Shown here piece by piece: positions 1-5,787 of a stretch of DNA of 5,787 nucleotides. How positions within the stretch are numbered: position 1 is the stretch's first letter; each line of letters opens with the position of its first letter. Source of the DNA: Candidatus Zymogenus sp. (GTDB lineage: Bacteria; Desulfobacterota; Zymogenia; Zymogenales; Zymogenaceae). Under the pieces are notes generated by a model, which worked only from the letters and a program-made list of their open reading frames with translations, had not been told where the DNA came from and did not search any database. Made by a program: the position numbers and the translations under genes. Location of the stretch: NCBI GenBank assembly GCA_030613285.1, contig JAUWME010000172.1:1-5787 (forward strand), given 5' to 3'.

Positions 1-858
1 GAGTTCGTGGGAAAGGTTCATCAAACCATCTACGTCTCCGCCACGCCGGCGGACTACGAGATTGAGAAATCAAAGGGAATCGTCGTCGAGCAGATAATCA
101 GACCCACGGGGTTGATGGATCCAAAAATCGAGGGGAAGCCCGCAACACATCAGGTTGACGACCTTTATGATGAAATCAAGGCGAAAATCGAGGTGGGCGA
201 CAGGGTTCTTGTCACAACCTTGACAAAGAGGATGGCCGAAGACCTGACTGAATATTACACCGGGCTGGGTGTCCGCGCCAGATACCTCCACTCTGACATC
301 GATACGTTGGAAAGGGTTGAGATTATCAGAGATTTGAGGCTTGGGAAGTTTGACGTCCTTGTGGGGATTAATCTACTGCGGGAGGGGCTTGATCTTCCGG
401 AGGTGTCTCTTGTGGCAATCTTAGATGCCGACAAGGAGGGTTTTTTGCGATCTGAAAAATCCCTTATCCAGACCAGTGGCAGGACGGCAAGAAACATAAA
501 CGGGAAGGTTATCATGTACGCCGACAAAATTACAAGGTCTATGGAGACGGCCATCCGGGAGACAAAGAGGAGGCGAAAGATTCAAAACGAGTACAACATC
601 AAAAATGGCATTACGCCGGAATCGATTAAGAAGGGTATCAGCGACATATTAACTTCTGTATTTGAGAAGGACTACTATACCATTCCCATTGATGTCGATG
701 AGAAGGAGCTCAGGTTTAAGTCTGATGGTGAGGTTAGGCAGCACATTTTGAAGCTGAAAAAGCAGATGCGAGATGCGGCGAAAGACCTTGACTTTGAGAA
801 GGCGGCGAAATTGCGGGACAGAATCCTTGACCTTGAGCGGGAAGACCTGGGGATTTGA
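1..858 (+). CDS. uvrB: UvrABC excinuclease subunit B (UvrB), C-terminal part; 5' end outside the window
   Basis: UvrB is the damage-verifying helicase-like subunit of nucleotide excision repair: UvrA loads it on DNA and it then recruits UvrC. About 285 residues are present, against roughly 660-680 for the whole protein, so the N-terminal ATP-binding part lies to the left. The frame is open from base 1 and the GTG at 7 is an internal valine, not a start. Counting from base 1, visible parts are the VSATPADYE motif (about residues 13-21), the second helicase domain with [14 protein letters not shown] (about 70-83), motif [16 protein letters not shown] (about 123-137), motif [14 protein letters not shown] (about 154-165), and a C-terminal UVR domain (about 248-280, with [11 protein letters not shown]), which in this family contacts UvrC. 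Motif VI reads TSGRTARN rather than the usual TIGRAARN, but both arginines are kept. The identification is secure. Confidence 0.97.
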   Translation, partial: EFVGKVHQTIYVSATPADYEIEKSKGIVVEQIIRPTGLMDPKIEGKPATHQVDDLYDEIKAKIEVGDRVLVTTLTKRMAEDLTEYYTGLGVRARYLHSDIDTLERVEIIRDLRLGKFDVLVGINLLREGLDLPEVSLVAILDADKEGFLRSEKSLIQTSGRTARNINGKVIMYADKITRSMETAIRETKRRRKIQNEYNIKNGITPESIKKGISDILTSVFEKDYYTIPIDVDEKELRFKSDGEVRQHILKLKKQMRDAAKDLDFEKAAKLRDRILDLEREDLGI

Positions 859-972
859 TTTATTGTATGTGTTGATGGGGAAGTGAAGACATTATAAATA
901 CCTTTCTGCAAAAAACAATTCAATCACTGAAAGAAGACTAACTCAACTTGGCAACCTGAAATCAAGCAAGGC

Positions 973-1548
973 TCACCCCTGTCTCCCCTCAATGAGAAGC
1001 AGCAAAATCACAGAACCCATTGAGAGGCGCCTATCTAAAACCGAATTTAAGTCCATGGAAAAATCGATGTCAAACTTGTGAAGAAAAATGTTGAACCTCT
1101 GGTAAATCGTCCCGACGACCTCCTCCGAATTCGCCATAGTGATAACGTACCTCTGGGGAATTAGGTTGATGAGCCTGCTCATAATTGCCATCAGCGTCGA
1201 TTCTTCCTGCATTGTTGCAACGACATTATCGGCAGTATCCATTATCATCCATTCATCCTTGATGATCGATTTTAGCCCCTTCCTTTTTATAGCGCCGACT
1301 TTTTCTCCCGTGGCCGAATCAACCATATCGTACGCCGCGGCAAAGTCGATAATCTGTCTTGCTTTTATATTTAAAAGAGGTTTTGTCTGGGCCTCATCTG
1401 TAAAAACCGTAATATCTTCCTTCAGCTTAAACATCTTCTGCCTGACATAACAGACCAAACCACCTGCCTGATTGTTGATAAATACCTGCCCAGCCAGCGC
1501 AAAAAACTTTCTCCTTGCCTCAAACCTTGTATCGTTTAAAAAAACCAC
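973..1548 (-). CDS. LURP-one-related / phospholipid scramblase-like (Tubby C-terminal-like fold) protein
   Basis: This 191-residue protein resembles the bacterial LOR/scramblase-like family, whose members have a Tubby C-terminal-like beta-barrel around a hydrophobic helix. Their biochemical role in bacteria is not settled. Family-like segments are MFKLKEDITVFTDE (39-52), KPLLNIKARQIIDF (56-69), the turn DSATGEKVGAIKRKGLKS (77-94), DEWMIMD (98-104), LINLIPQRYVI (127-137), FNIFLHKFDIDFS (152-164) and the closing DRRLSMGSVILLLLIEGRQ (172-190), where DRRL followed by a hydrophobic helix and IEGRQ is typical. There is no signal peptide. The start is a GTG with AAGGAG six bases upstream. It lies 97 bp downstream of the FecR-domain gene on the same strand, so co-transcription is possible, and it converges on uvrB. 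The family call is fairly firm, but function cannot be assigned. Confidence 0.85.
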   Translation of the reverse strand: MVFLNDTRFEARRKFFALAGQVFINNQAGGLVCYVRQKMFKLKEDITVFTDEAQTKPLLNIKARQIIDFAAAYDMVDSATGEKVGAIKRKGLKSIIKDEWMIMDTADNVVATMQEESTLMAIMSRLINLIPQRYVITMANSEEVVGTIYQRFNIFLHKFDIDFSMDLNSVLDRRLSMGSVILLLLIEGRQG

Positions 1549-1554
1549 TGTTTA

Positions 1555-1560
1555 CTCCTT
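1555..1560 (-). promoter_or_regulatory. Ribosome binding site deciding the GTG start of the LOR-like gene
   Basis: On the minus strand AAGGAG lies six bases before the GTG at 1548-1546. This site supports a GTG start, which a search limited to ATG would miss. No convincing promoter is placed just upstream, and the best match (TTGTTT-16-TACTAT) would start transcription inside this site. Confidence 0.8.
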
Positions 1561-1645
1561 AATAGTACAAATTGCCTAACACTAAACAAATTAACAACCA
1601 CACCCCTCACCAGCAATCAGATCAAGCCAATAGCCGCCTACCTTC

Positions 1646-2599
1646 TCAAGGGGCACCTCCTCCACCTGCACCACCACCGGCTGCACCACCTCCTTCTGGA
1701 CTCTTGCCACCGCGAATTTTTCCCGTATTATGATTCATATCACGATTATTTTTCCTACCCTTTGTATTCTTGTTCTTTTTTTCACTGTTCATTGAATCAA
1801 TCTTCTTTTTACCTTTTAAGCCCTTAATACTATTTGCCTTGTCACGAACGCCCTTGTTTGTAAAACCCATGGTGTCATTAAATTTTTCTGCACGCTCTTT
1901 AGAAAGCTCTGCTGGTTTACCGGGTTTGACGCCAGTTTCAATTGACATTGTTCTATTTGCCCCAATTGAAATGGGCTCCACCTTTTCCATATCGCCGCCA
2001 TCGCCAAAACTCCTCATCTTCACTATTTTATGCTTCATCGAGAGCTCACCTTCGATACAGAAAAGCTCGGTCTTTGCGGTGTCAAAGTCATAGTAAACAC
2101 CAAAATCCGTTCCCCTAACCCCAATGGTAGCATTTTCCGTTTCAATTTCAAATTTAGAATCCTTGTGAATAAACGGGGCCACAACCGCCCTGATCTTCCC
2201 GTAAAACAGATAGAATTTATTTTCTGATAGCTTTGTAATTTCCACCATCCCCATATTCTTTACAACTATATGGCTTTCTGAACCGATCTTGACAATACTC
2301 CCATCTGGGAGCTCAAGATTCACCATACTGTTTGACTTGGTCTTTATTTGATCCCCTTTTGTGATATTAGTGTTTTCTTTTAGCATGATCCACAAATCAG
2401 CCTTATTGTATTTTACCGTAACCGACCCATCAATTGAGAGCACCTTTGAGTGAACACGAGCTTCCTCTTGGGCGTGGAGATGGTAGGTCAACGCAAACCC
2501 AAAAAGGAATGTTACAAAAAGAAGACACCCAAAAACCTTTACAATATTGTTATTCTTCAGGCTGTTCTCCAAAGTGTTCTTCAAAATATTATCGTTCAT
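1646..2599 (-). CDS. Exported or membrane-anchored FecR-domain protein with basic linker and Gly-rich C-terminal tail
   Basis: FecR domains occur in sigma-factor regulators and in many envelope proteins of unknown function. This 317-residue protein has a polar N-terminus (1-21), a hydrophobic segment (about 22-37, VFGCLLFVTFLFGFAL) and a plausible cleavage site after LHA-43, so it is probably exported or anchored by its N-terminus. The FecR domain spans about 50-190, with GDQIKTKSNSMVNLELPDGS (82-101), YGKIRAVVAP (133-142), FEIETENATIGVRGTDFGV (150-168) and ELFCIEGELS (178-187). A linker (259-299) has 12 lysines and three arginines in 41 residues, and the last 15 residues are Gly/Ala-rich (303-317). 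The frame is open 77 codons further upstream to 2830, but ATG 2599 is preferred because GGAGGG lies six bases before it and the signal-like segment follows. No FecI sigma factor or TonB receptor is adjacent, so classical iron-citrate signalling is unlikely. Function is unknown. Confidence 0.88.
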   Translation of the reverse strand: MNDNILKNTLENSLKNNNIVKVFGCLLFVTFLFGFALTYHLHAQEEARVHSKVLSIDGSVTVKYNKADLWIMLKENTNITKGDQIKTKSNSMVNLELPDGSIVKIGSESHIVVKNMGMVEITKLSENKFYLFYGKIRAVVAPFIHKDSKFEIETENATIGVRGTDFGVYYDFDTAKTELFCIEGELSMKHKIVKMRSFGDGGDMEKVEPISIGANRTMSIETGVKPGKPAELSKERAEKFNDTMGFTNKGVRDKANSIKGLKGKKKIDSMNSEKKNKNTKGRKNNRDMNHNTGKIRGGKSPEGGGAAGGGAGGGGAP

Positions 2600-2605
2600 A
2601 ATATT

Positions 2606-2611
2606 CCCTCC
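2606..2611 (-). promoter_or_regulatory. Ribosome binding site deciding the start of the FecR-domain gene
   Basis: Minus-strand GGAGGG lies six bases before ATG 2599-2597. It picks this start over the 77-codon in-frame extension to 2830, which has no protein-like features. Confidence 0.85.
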
Positions 2612-2613
2612 AG

Positions 2614-2640
2614 CTTTTCCAAAATCGATTACTTTTCCAA
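2614..2640 (-). repeat. 9-bp direct repeat with 18-bp period in the FecR gene leader
   Basis: Minus-strand TTGGAAAAG occurs at 2640-2632 and again at 2622-2614, with the 8-bp palindrome AATCGATT (2623-2630) between the copies. The pair sits just upstream of the ribosome binding site of the FecR-domain gene. It could be a protein-binding site or a chance repeat. No known operator is recognised. Confidence 0.5.
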
Positions 2641-2708
2641 TATTACCACACTTTTTTATGAAAACAACACAAAACAAATAAAATTGGGAAATATCTCCGG
2701 TATCAAAA

Positions 2709-2803
2709 CAATTTTTGTCAAGGTTCTCGTTCGCCAGAGGTGACGGCGATATTTGCTCCTTTGGGTTTATTCCGTTAGGGAGATCCACCCTTGACAAATT
2801 TTG
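2709..2803. repeat. Imperfect inverted repeat (15-bp arms) in the divergent intergenic region
   Basis: The arm at 2789-2803 reads CCTTGACAAATTTTG on the plus strand. The arm at 2709-2723 reads CCTTGACAAAAATTG on the minus strand. They match at 13 of 15 positions and are 65 bp apart. Each contains a perfect TTGACA, so they may simply be opposed -35 elements, or they may be paired binding sites. Apart from these repeats and the promoter entered separately, the 325 bp between the FecR and DsrE genes hold nothing recognisable. Confidence 0.5.
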
Positions 2804-2818
2804 AAATTCTGCTACCCT
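2791..2818 (+). promoter_or_regulatory. Candidate sigma-70-type promoter for the DsrE-family gene
   Basis: A perfect -35 TTGACA (2791-2796) is followed after 16 bp by TACCCT (2813-2818), preceded by an extended -10 TG (2810-2811). The -10 box itself is weak (three of six). Transcription from about 2825 would give a leader of about 100 bases before ATG 2925. Confidence 0.35.
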
Positions 2819-2912
2819 CAAATCTATCACCTATATCTCAAAAAGGTTTTAAAAAGTACATCTCCCTTTTTATCAGGTACTCATTAATGGAACAAACCAT
2901 ATTTTCAAATAT

Positions 2913-2918
2913 AGGAGG
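2913..2918 (+). promoter_or_regulatory. Strong ribosome binding site of the DsrE-family gene
   Basis: AGGAGG lies six bases before ATG 2925 and fixes the start of the DsrE-family protein. It also argues against an overlapping frame that is open from 2791. Confidence 0.9.
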
Positions 2919-2924
2919 CAATAA

Positions 2925-3269
2925 ATGGCAGAGAAAGAAAAACTGTGCGTCATTTGGAGCTCGGCGGATAAAGGCGTCGCATCAAGCATGGTCTTCATGT
3001 ACACGCTTAACTCAAAGCTCCACAATTGGTTCAAAACCGTCAGACTCGTTGTCTGGGGGCCGTCGTCAAAGCTCCTGTCAGAAGATAGTGAACTTCAGGA
3101 CTACATCGCCAAAATGAAGGGGGCGGGTGTAGAACTTCAAGCGTGCAAGTCCTGCGCCGATATGTATGGAGTGGCTGATGACCTCACAGCAATGGGTGTC
3201 GAGGTGAAGTATATGGGAGAGCCGCTGACCGTGATGCTTAAGGACGACTGGGCGACGCTGACGTTTTAG
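2925..3269 (+). CDS. Small DsrE-family protein
   Basis: This 114-residue protein has the length and pattern of single-domain DsrE-family proteins, which form small alpha/beta cytoplasmic oligomers. Some members (DsrE, TusD) relay sulfur on a cysteine, but many stand-alone members have no known substrate. Visible features are a first strand KLCVIWSSADKGVASSMVFM (6-25), a second strand VRLVVWGPSSKLL (39-51), GAGVELQACKSCADMYGV (67-83) with Cys74 and Cys77 as a CxxC pair, and a C-terminal VEVKYMGEPLT (92-102) ending in LTF. Cys8 is a third cysteine. Cys77 lies near the position of the sulfur-carrying cysteine in characterised DsrE proteins, so persulfide chemistry is possible but not shown. No dsrF, dsrH or other sulfur-oxidation gene is adjacent, so this is an orphan copy. 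It is divergent from the FecR gene and followed by 170 bp of AT-rich sequence, suggesting separate transcription. Confidence 0.85.
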   Translation: MAEKEKLCVIWSSADKGVASSMVFMYTLNSKLHNWFKTVRLVVWGPSSKLLSEDSELQDYIAKMKGAGVELQACKSCADMYGVADDLTAMGVEVKYMGEPLTVMLKDDWATLTF

Positions 3270-3364
3270 AATCTCATTTTGGATTTTCTTAAGAAGGCAC
3301 CTTTATTTGGGTTTGAAAAATCCATACTATTTGAAAATCAAACTGATATCTAACTAAAACGCTA

Positions 3365-3393
3365 TTTACAAAATAGACTATGTATTGTATACT
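3365..3393 (+). promoter_or_regulatory. Candidate sigma-70-type promoter for the NAPE-PLD-like gene
   Basis: TTTACA (3365-3370) and TATACT (3388-3393) each match the consensus at five of six positions with the ideal 17-bp spacer. Transcription from about 3400 would leave a leader of roughly 40 bases before ATG 3440. The surrounding AT-rich sequence (3270-3427) shows no clear terminator. Confidence 0.55.
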
Positions 3394-3439
3394 CTTTAAC
3401 CTGTGTCTGAAATTGATATATAAATAATTGATTTATGAA

Positions 3440-4558
3440 ATGATACACCCAGAAAGAATTGACCGAAGGACGTATCTCAAACGAATGGTAACCCTGTCAA
3501 AGAGGATTGCGATGTTTTCCCTCTTCCCCTCATGCTCAAGCGGCAATGACGCCAACGATTCCCAATATGAAAAGGCTTTGATAGCAAACTATGGAGATAT
3601 TTCCCTCAGCGAGTACGCTATGAAAAAACTCCACCACGGGAAGGGATGTTTTCTTAACCCCTTTGAATATAACAAAGAGCTGGGTGGGTTGATGCCAATC
3701 ATCAAATGGAAGCTTTTGGCCGAGAACAAATTTAGGGAATATTATAAGGATGAGAAAGTCGTAACCGTCAACGTGGACTGGGACGCCGTTAAAGATCACA
3801 ACGGGCTTTCTGTTACGTTTCTCAAACACTCCACCATACTGATAAAGGATCGGGGCACGTACATTCTTGTTGACCCCGTCTTCTTCAGGTTCATCAGGAC
3901 TGCAAAAGACTTCACCCCTCTGGGATTTGAAATCAAAGAGATGCCCGCTCCCGACCATATCCTCATCACCCACGGCCACCGAGATCACCTTGATATCAAT
4001 TCATTAAAAAGCCTTGAGGTAAATACCCACGTCATTATCCCCTTAGGCTACGATGACATTTTCAAAACTTTGAAGATGACCAACCGCACCCAACTGGACT
4101 GGTATGACAAATACAGCGATGGGAAAAGGGAGATAATCTTTCTGCCGTGCCACCACTGGACTATGAGAGACCCCATCAAAGGGCCGAACCACTCTCTTTG
4201 GGGATCATATCTCATCAAGACGGCCACAGGCGGAAATATTTTCGTATCCGGGGATACAGCCTATTTCGACCATTGCAAGGAGATAGGCGAGCAATTTGAG
4301 ATTGATCTTGCAATAATAAACCTCAGCGCCTACGAGCCGAGATGGTTTATGAAGTCGGGCCATATAAACCCTGAGGAAGCGGTGAGAATCTTCAAAGAAC
4401 TGAACGCAAAAAGATTGATGGTGGTTCATTGGGGGACGTTTCGACTGGGGGACGAGCCGGTACATTTTCCTCCCATCGATATTGAGCGGGAGATGAAAAA
4501 GGCGGGTCTTTCGGAGCAACTGGTTAAGATAGTCCACGGGGAGACCCTCTTTATGTAG
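3440..4558 (+). CDS. Metallo-beta-lactamase-fold phosphodiesterase of the NAPE-PLD-like (UlaG/RomA-type) group
   Basis: NAPE-PLD enzymes use two zinc ions to cleave N-acyl-phosphatidylethanolamine; bacterial relatives mostly lack a tested substrate. Counting from ATG 3440 (372 residues), THGHRDHLD (177-185) gives His178, His180, Asp182 and His183. CHHW (237-240) gives His239, SGDTAYF (270-276) gives Asp272, and HWGTF (330-334) gives His330. This full ligand set is spaced almost as in human NAPE-PLD, and AYEPRWFMK (297-305) is also shared with it. All metal ligands appear intact. The N-terminus has a Tat-like DRRTYLK (8-14) and a Cys32 in LFPSC, but the intervening segment contains Lys and Arg and is a poor signal. 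The start is uncertain: TTG 3428 and ATG 3440 are in frame and neither has a good ribosome site; ATG 3485 would remove the Tat-like motif. It precedes the NMO-like gene by 71 bp. Confidence 0.88.
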   Translation: MIHPERIDRRTYLKRMVTLSKRIAMFSLFPSCSSGNDANDSQYEKALIANYGDISLSEYAMKKLHHGKGCFLNPFEYNKELGGLMPIIKWKLLAENKFREYYKDEKVVTVNVDWDAVKDHNGLSVTFLKHSTILIKDRGTYILVDPVFFRFIRTAKDFTPLGFEIKEMPAPDHILITHGHRDHLDINSLKSLEVNTHVIIPLGYDDIFKTLKMTNRTQLDWYDKYSDGKREIIFLPCHHWTMRDPIKGPNHSLWGSYLIKTATGGNIFVSGDTAYFDHCKEIGEQFEIDLAIINLSAYEPRWFMKSGHINPEEAVRIFKELNAKRLMVVHWGTFRLGDEPVHFPPIDIEREMKKAGLSEQLVKIVHGETLFM

Positions 4559-4629
4559 GACACTCGGCAATTGCAAAACAAACTATCGAAATTGTTTAGT
4601 CAGAAACTGTAACTTAAATAGAGGTTGAT

Positions 4630-5664
4630 ATGAAGACAAGGATTACAGAGCTTTTTGGAATTGAGTACCCGATAATTCTTTCGGGAATGAGCTGGATTAG
4701 TGTTCCTAAGGTGGTGGCCGCTGTCTCCAACGCCGGAGGATTGGGGATTTTAGCGACGGGCCCTCTCAGCCTTGACGAAACGAGAGAGGCGATAAGGGAA
4801 GTTAGATCGCTCACAGACAAACCATTTGGAGCCAATGCATCATTGTTGCTCCCCGGCGGGACAGATAATGCCGCCATTCTCATTGAGGAAAAAGTTCCGG
4901 TGATAAATTTTGCCCTCGGCAAAGGGGACTGGATTGTCAAGGCCGTCCATGAATATGGCGGCAAGGTGGTCGCCACGGTGATAAACAGCTACCATGCTGG
5001 TCGCGCCCAGGACTACGGGACAGATGCCCTGATTGTTACGGGGCACGAGGCAGCGGGACACGGCGGGGATGCTACAAGTATCGTCCTTATTCCAAGTATT
5101 GCAAAAAGCATGAAGATTCCAATTATCGCAGCAGGGGGATTTACAACAGGCGGGGGATTGGCCGCAGCCCTTGCCTTGGGCGCCCACGGAATTGCAATGG
5201 GCAGCAGGTTTATGACCACAGCCGAGAGCCCCCTTCACGAAAATTTTAAGGAATTATCTGTCAAAAAGACCATATACGATACTATTTATACAGTAAGGAT
5301 CGACGGGATCCCGTGTCGATTTATGGACGCAAAGGGTGCTCGCAGGGCGAAGAAGAGGGGGCTTAATCTCTTCGCTGCGTTTTTAAACTCAAGAATTATT
5401 TCAAAGCAGTTAAATCTCCCTTATTTTAAACTATTCTTGGGCGTGCTTGCATCCGGCCCAAAAAATGCCAAGCAGATGGCGTTTCTTGCAAATGCATATC
5501 GTGCGGCATGCCTTGCCACAGAAGATGGTGATATAGAGAGGGGGGTACTGCCTGTGGGGCAGGCGACGGGATTGATTGATGATGTTCCAACAATCAAGGA
5601 GTTGATGGAAAGAATAGTTGAGGAAGCAATTGAGGCCAGAGAGCAAATCAAAGAGATGATTTAA
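4630..5664 (+). CDS. Nitronate monooxygenase / FabK-like FMN-dependent oxidoreductase
   Basis: This 344-residue TIM-barrel flavoprotein belongs to the family containing nitronate monooxygenase (oxidises alkyl nitronates with oxygen) and FabK (enoyl-ACP reductase of type II fatty acid synthesis). Visible features are the N-terminal ITELFGIEYPIILSGMSWIS (5-24), SNAGGLGILATG (33-44), the active-site segment GHEAAGHGGD (138-147) with Glu140 and His144, FMN phosphate-binding IIAAGGFTTGGGLAAALALG (165-184), GSRFMTTAESPLHENFKE (191-208), and a C-terminal GQATGLIDDVPTIKELMERI (310-329). Length and motif order are normal for the family and the gene appears whole. The start is supported by AGAGG five bases before the ATG. 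Motifs alone do not separate the two activities. The gene may be co-transcribed with the phosphodiesterase upstream, which would fit a lipid role, but this is inference. No terminator hairpin is seen after the stop. Confidence 0.9.
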   Translation: MKTRITELFGIEYPIILSGMSWISVPKVVAAVSNAGGLGILATGPLSLDETREAIREVRSLTDKPFGANASLLLPGGTDNAAILIEEKVPVINFALGKGDWIVKAVHEYGGKVVATVINSYHAGRAQDYGTDALIVTGHEAAGHGGDATSIVLIPSIAKSMKIPIIAAGGFTTGGGLAAALALGAHGIAMGSRFMTTAESPLHENFKELSVKKTIYDTIYTVRIDGIPCRFMDAKGARRAKKRGLNLFAAFLNSRIISKQLNLPYFKLFLGVLASGPKNAKQMAFLANAYRAACLATEDGDIERGVLPVGQATGLIDDVPTIKELMERIVEEAIEAREQIKEMI

Positions 5665-5787
5665 TCAAGGGGCGCCAAAGCAATTTGTGCAATCCATGGA
5701 AAGTGGAATAAGTTGCGATAAATCCAATGATGAGAGCGGTGGTTTTCGGTTTGTTTCTTAAAAAGAATTGCTTTTGTTTCAATTTTG

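Noticed and set aside
859..972. Shared terminator between the convergent uvrB and LOR-like genes.
   Set aside because: No GC-rich stem followed by a T-run was found on either strand.
2732..2748. CGCC-loop-GGCG hairpin in the divergent intergenic region, considered as part of a riboswitch.
   Set aside because: Only a 4-bp stem with a 9-base loop. Order and flanks do not match fluoride, c-di-GMP, TPP or guanidine riboswitches on either strand.
2600..2830. A 77-codon in-frame extension upstream of the FecR-domain gene.
   Set aside because: It has no ribosome site at its ATG and no protein-like pattern, and it would put a long polar stretch before the signal segment. ATG 2599 has GGAGGG at ideal spacing.
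3286..3343. TTCTTAAGAA palindrome and a GTTTGA...TCAAAC pair after the DsrE gene, considered as a terminator.
   Set aside because: The first has no loop, and the second is a 6-bp AT-rich stem with a 21-base loop and no following T-run.
4571..4619. Possible promoter before the NMO-like gene (TTGCAA-18-TTTAGT, or TTGTTT-16-TTAAAT).
   Set aside because: All boxes match at four of six positions or fewer, and the second would start transcription at the ribosome site. Neither is good enough to annotate.
5677..5774. 9-bp inverted repeat AAAGCAATT / AATTGCTTT after the NMO-like gene, considered as a terminator.
   Set aside because: The arms are 80 bp apart in AT-rich sequence, which is too far for an intrinsic terminator and plausible by chance.
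5727..5787. Open frame from ATG ATG at 5727 to the window end (MMRAVVFGLFLKK...), possibly the start of a further gene.
   Set aside because: It has no ribosome site and only about 20 codons, and its Phe/Cys/Asn/Lys-rich end is not protein-like. The stretch 5665-5787 is left unannotated.

Overview
The window carries six protein-coding genes and reads like an ordinary chromosomal stretch of a Gram-negative bacterium of the Desulfobacterota (deltaproteobacterial) type. This placement is inference. It rests on a small cytoplasmic DsrE-family protein, an exported FecR-domain protein, a LOR/scramblase-like protein with the DRRL and IEGRQ signature, strong Shine-Dalgarno sites and intermediate GC content. 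No rRNA, tRNA, CRISPR array, transposase, phage or plasmid gene is visible.

Layout: (1) 1-858, plus strand: the 3' part of uvrB, which enters from the left edge. (2) 973-1548 and 1646-2599, minus strand: a LOR/scramblase-like protein downstream of a FecR-domain exported protein, separated by 97 bp and possibly co-transcribed from the FecR side. uvrB and the LOR gene converge across 114 bp with no clear terminator hairpin. (3) 2600-2924: a 325-bp divergent intergenic region between the FecR gene and a DsrE-family gene. It holds a candidate plus-strand promoter, an imperfect inverted repeat built on two opposed TTGACA elements, and a 9-bp direct repeat next to the FecR ribosome binding site. 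(4) 2925-3269: the DsrE-family gene. (5) 3270-3439: an AT-rich gap with a good sigma-70-type promoter. (6) 3440-4558: an NAPE-PLD-like metallo-beta-lactamase-fold phosphodiesterase with a degenerate Tat/lipoprotein-like N-terminus. (7) 4630-5664: a flavin-dependent nitronate monooxygenase / FabK-like oxidoreductase. (8) 5665-5787: no convincing gene.

How the genes relate: the NAPE-PLD-like enzyme and the NMO/FabK-like enzyme lie in the same direction 71 bp apart and could form one unit, perhaps concerned with lipids, but the sequence does not prove this. The LOR and FecR proteins may share an envelope-related role, also unproven. I see no clear evidence of a new multi-gene system. The items most worth a second look are the bacterial NAPE-PLD homologue with its uncertain export signal, the FecR protein with a basic and Gly-rich tail and no FecI or FecA beside it, and the repeat-bearing divergent control region.
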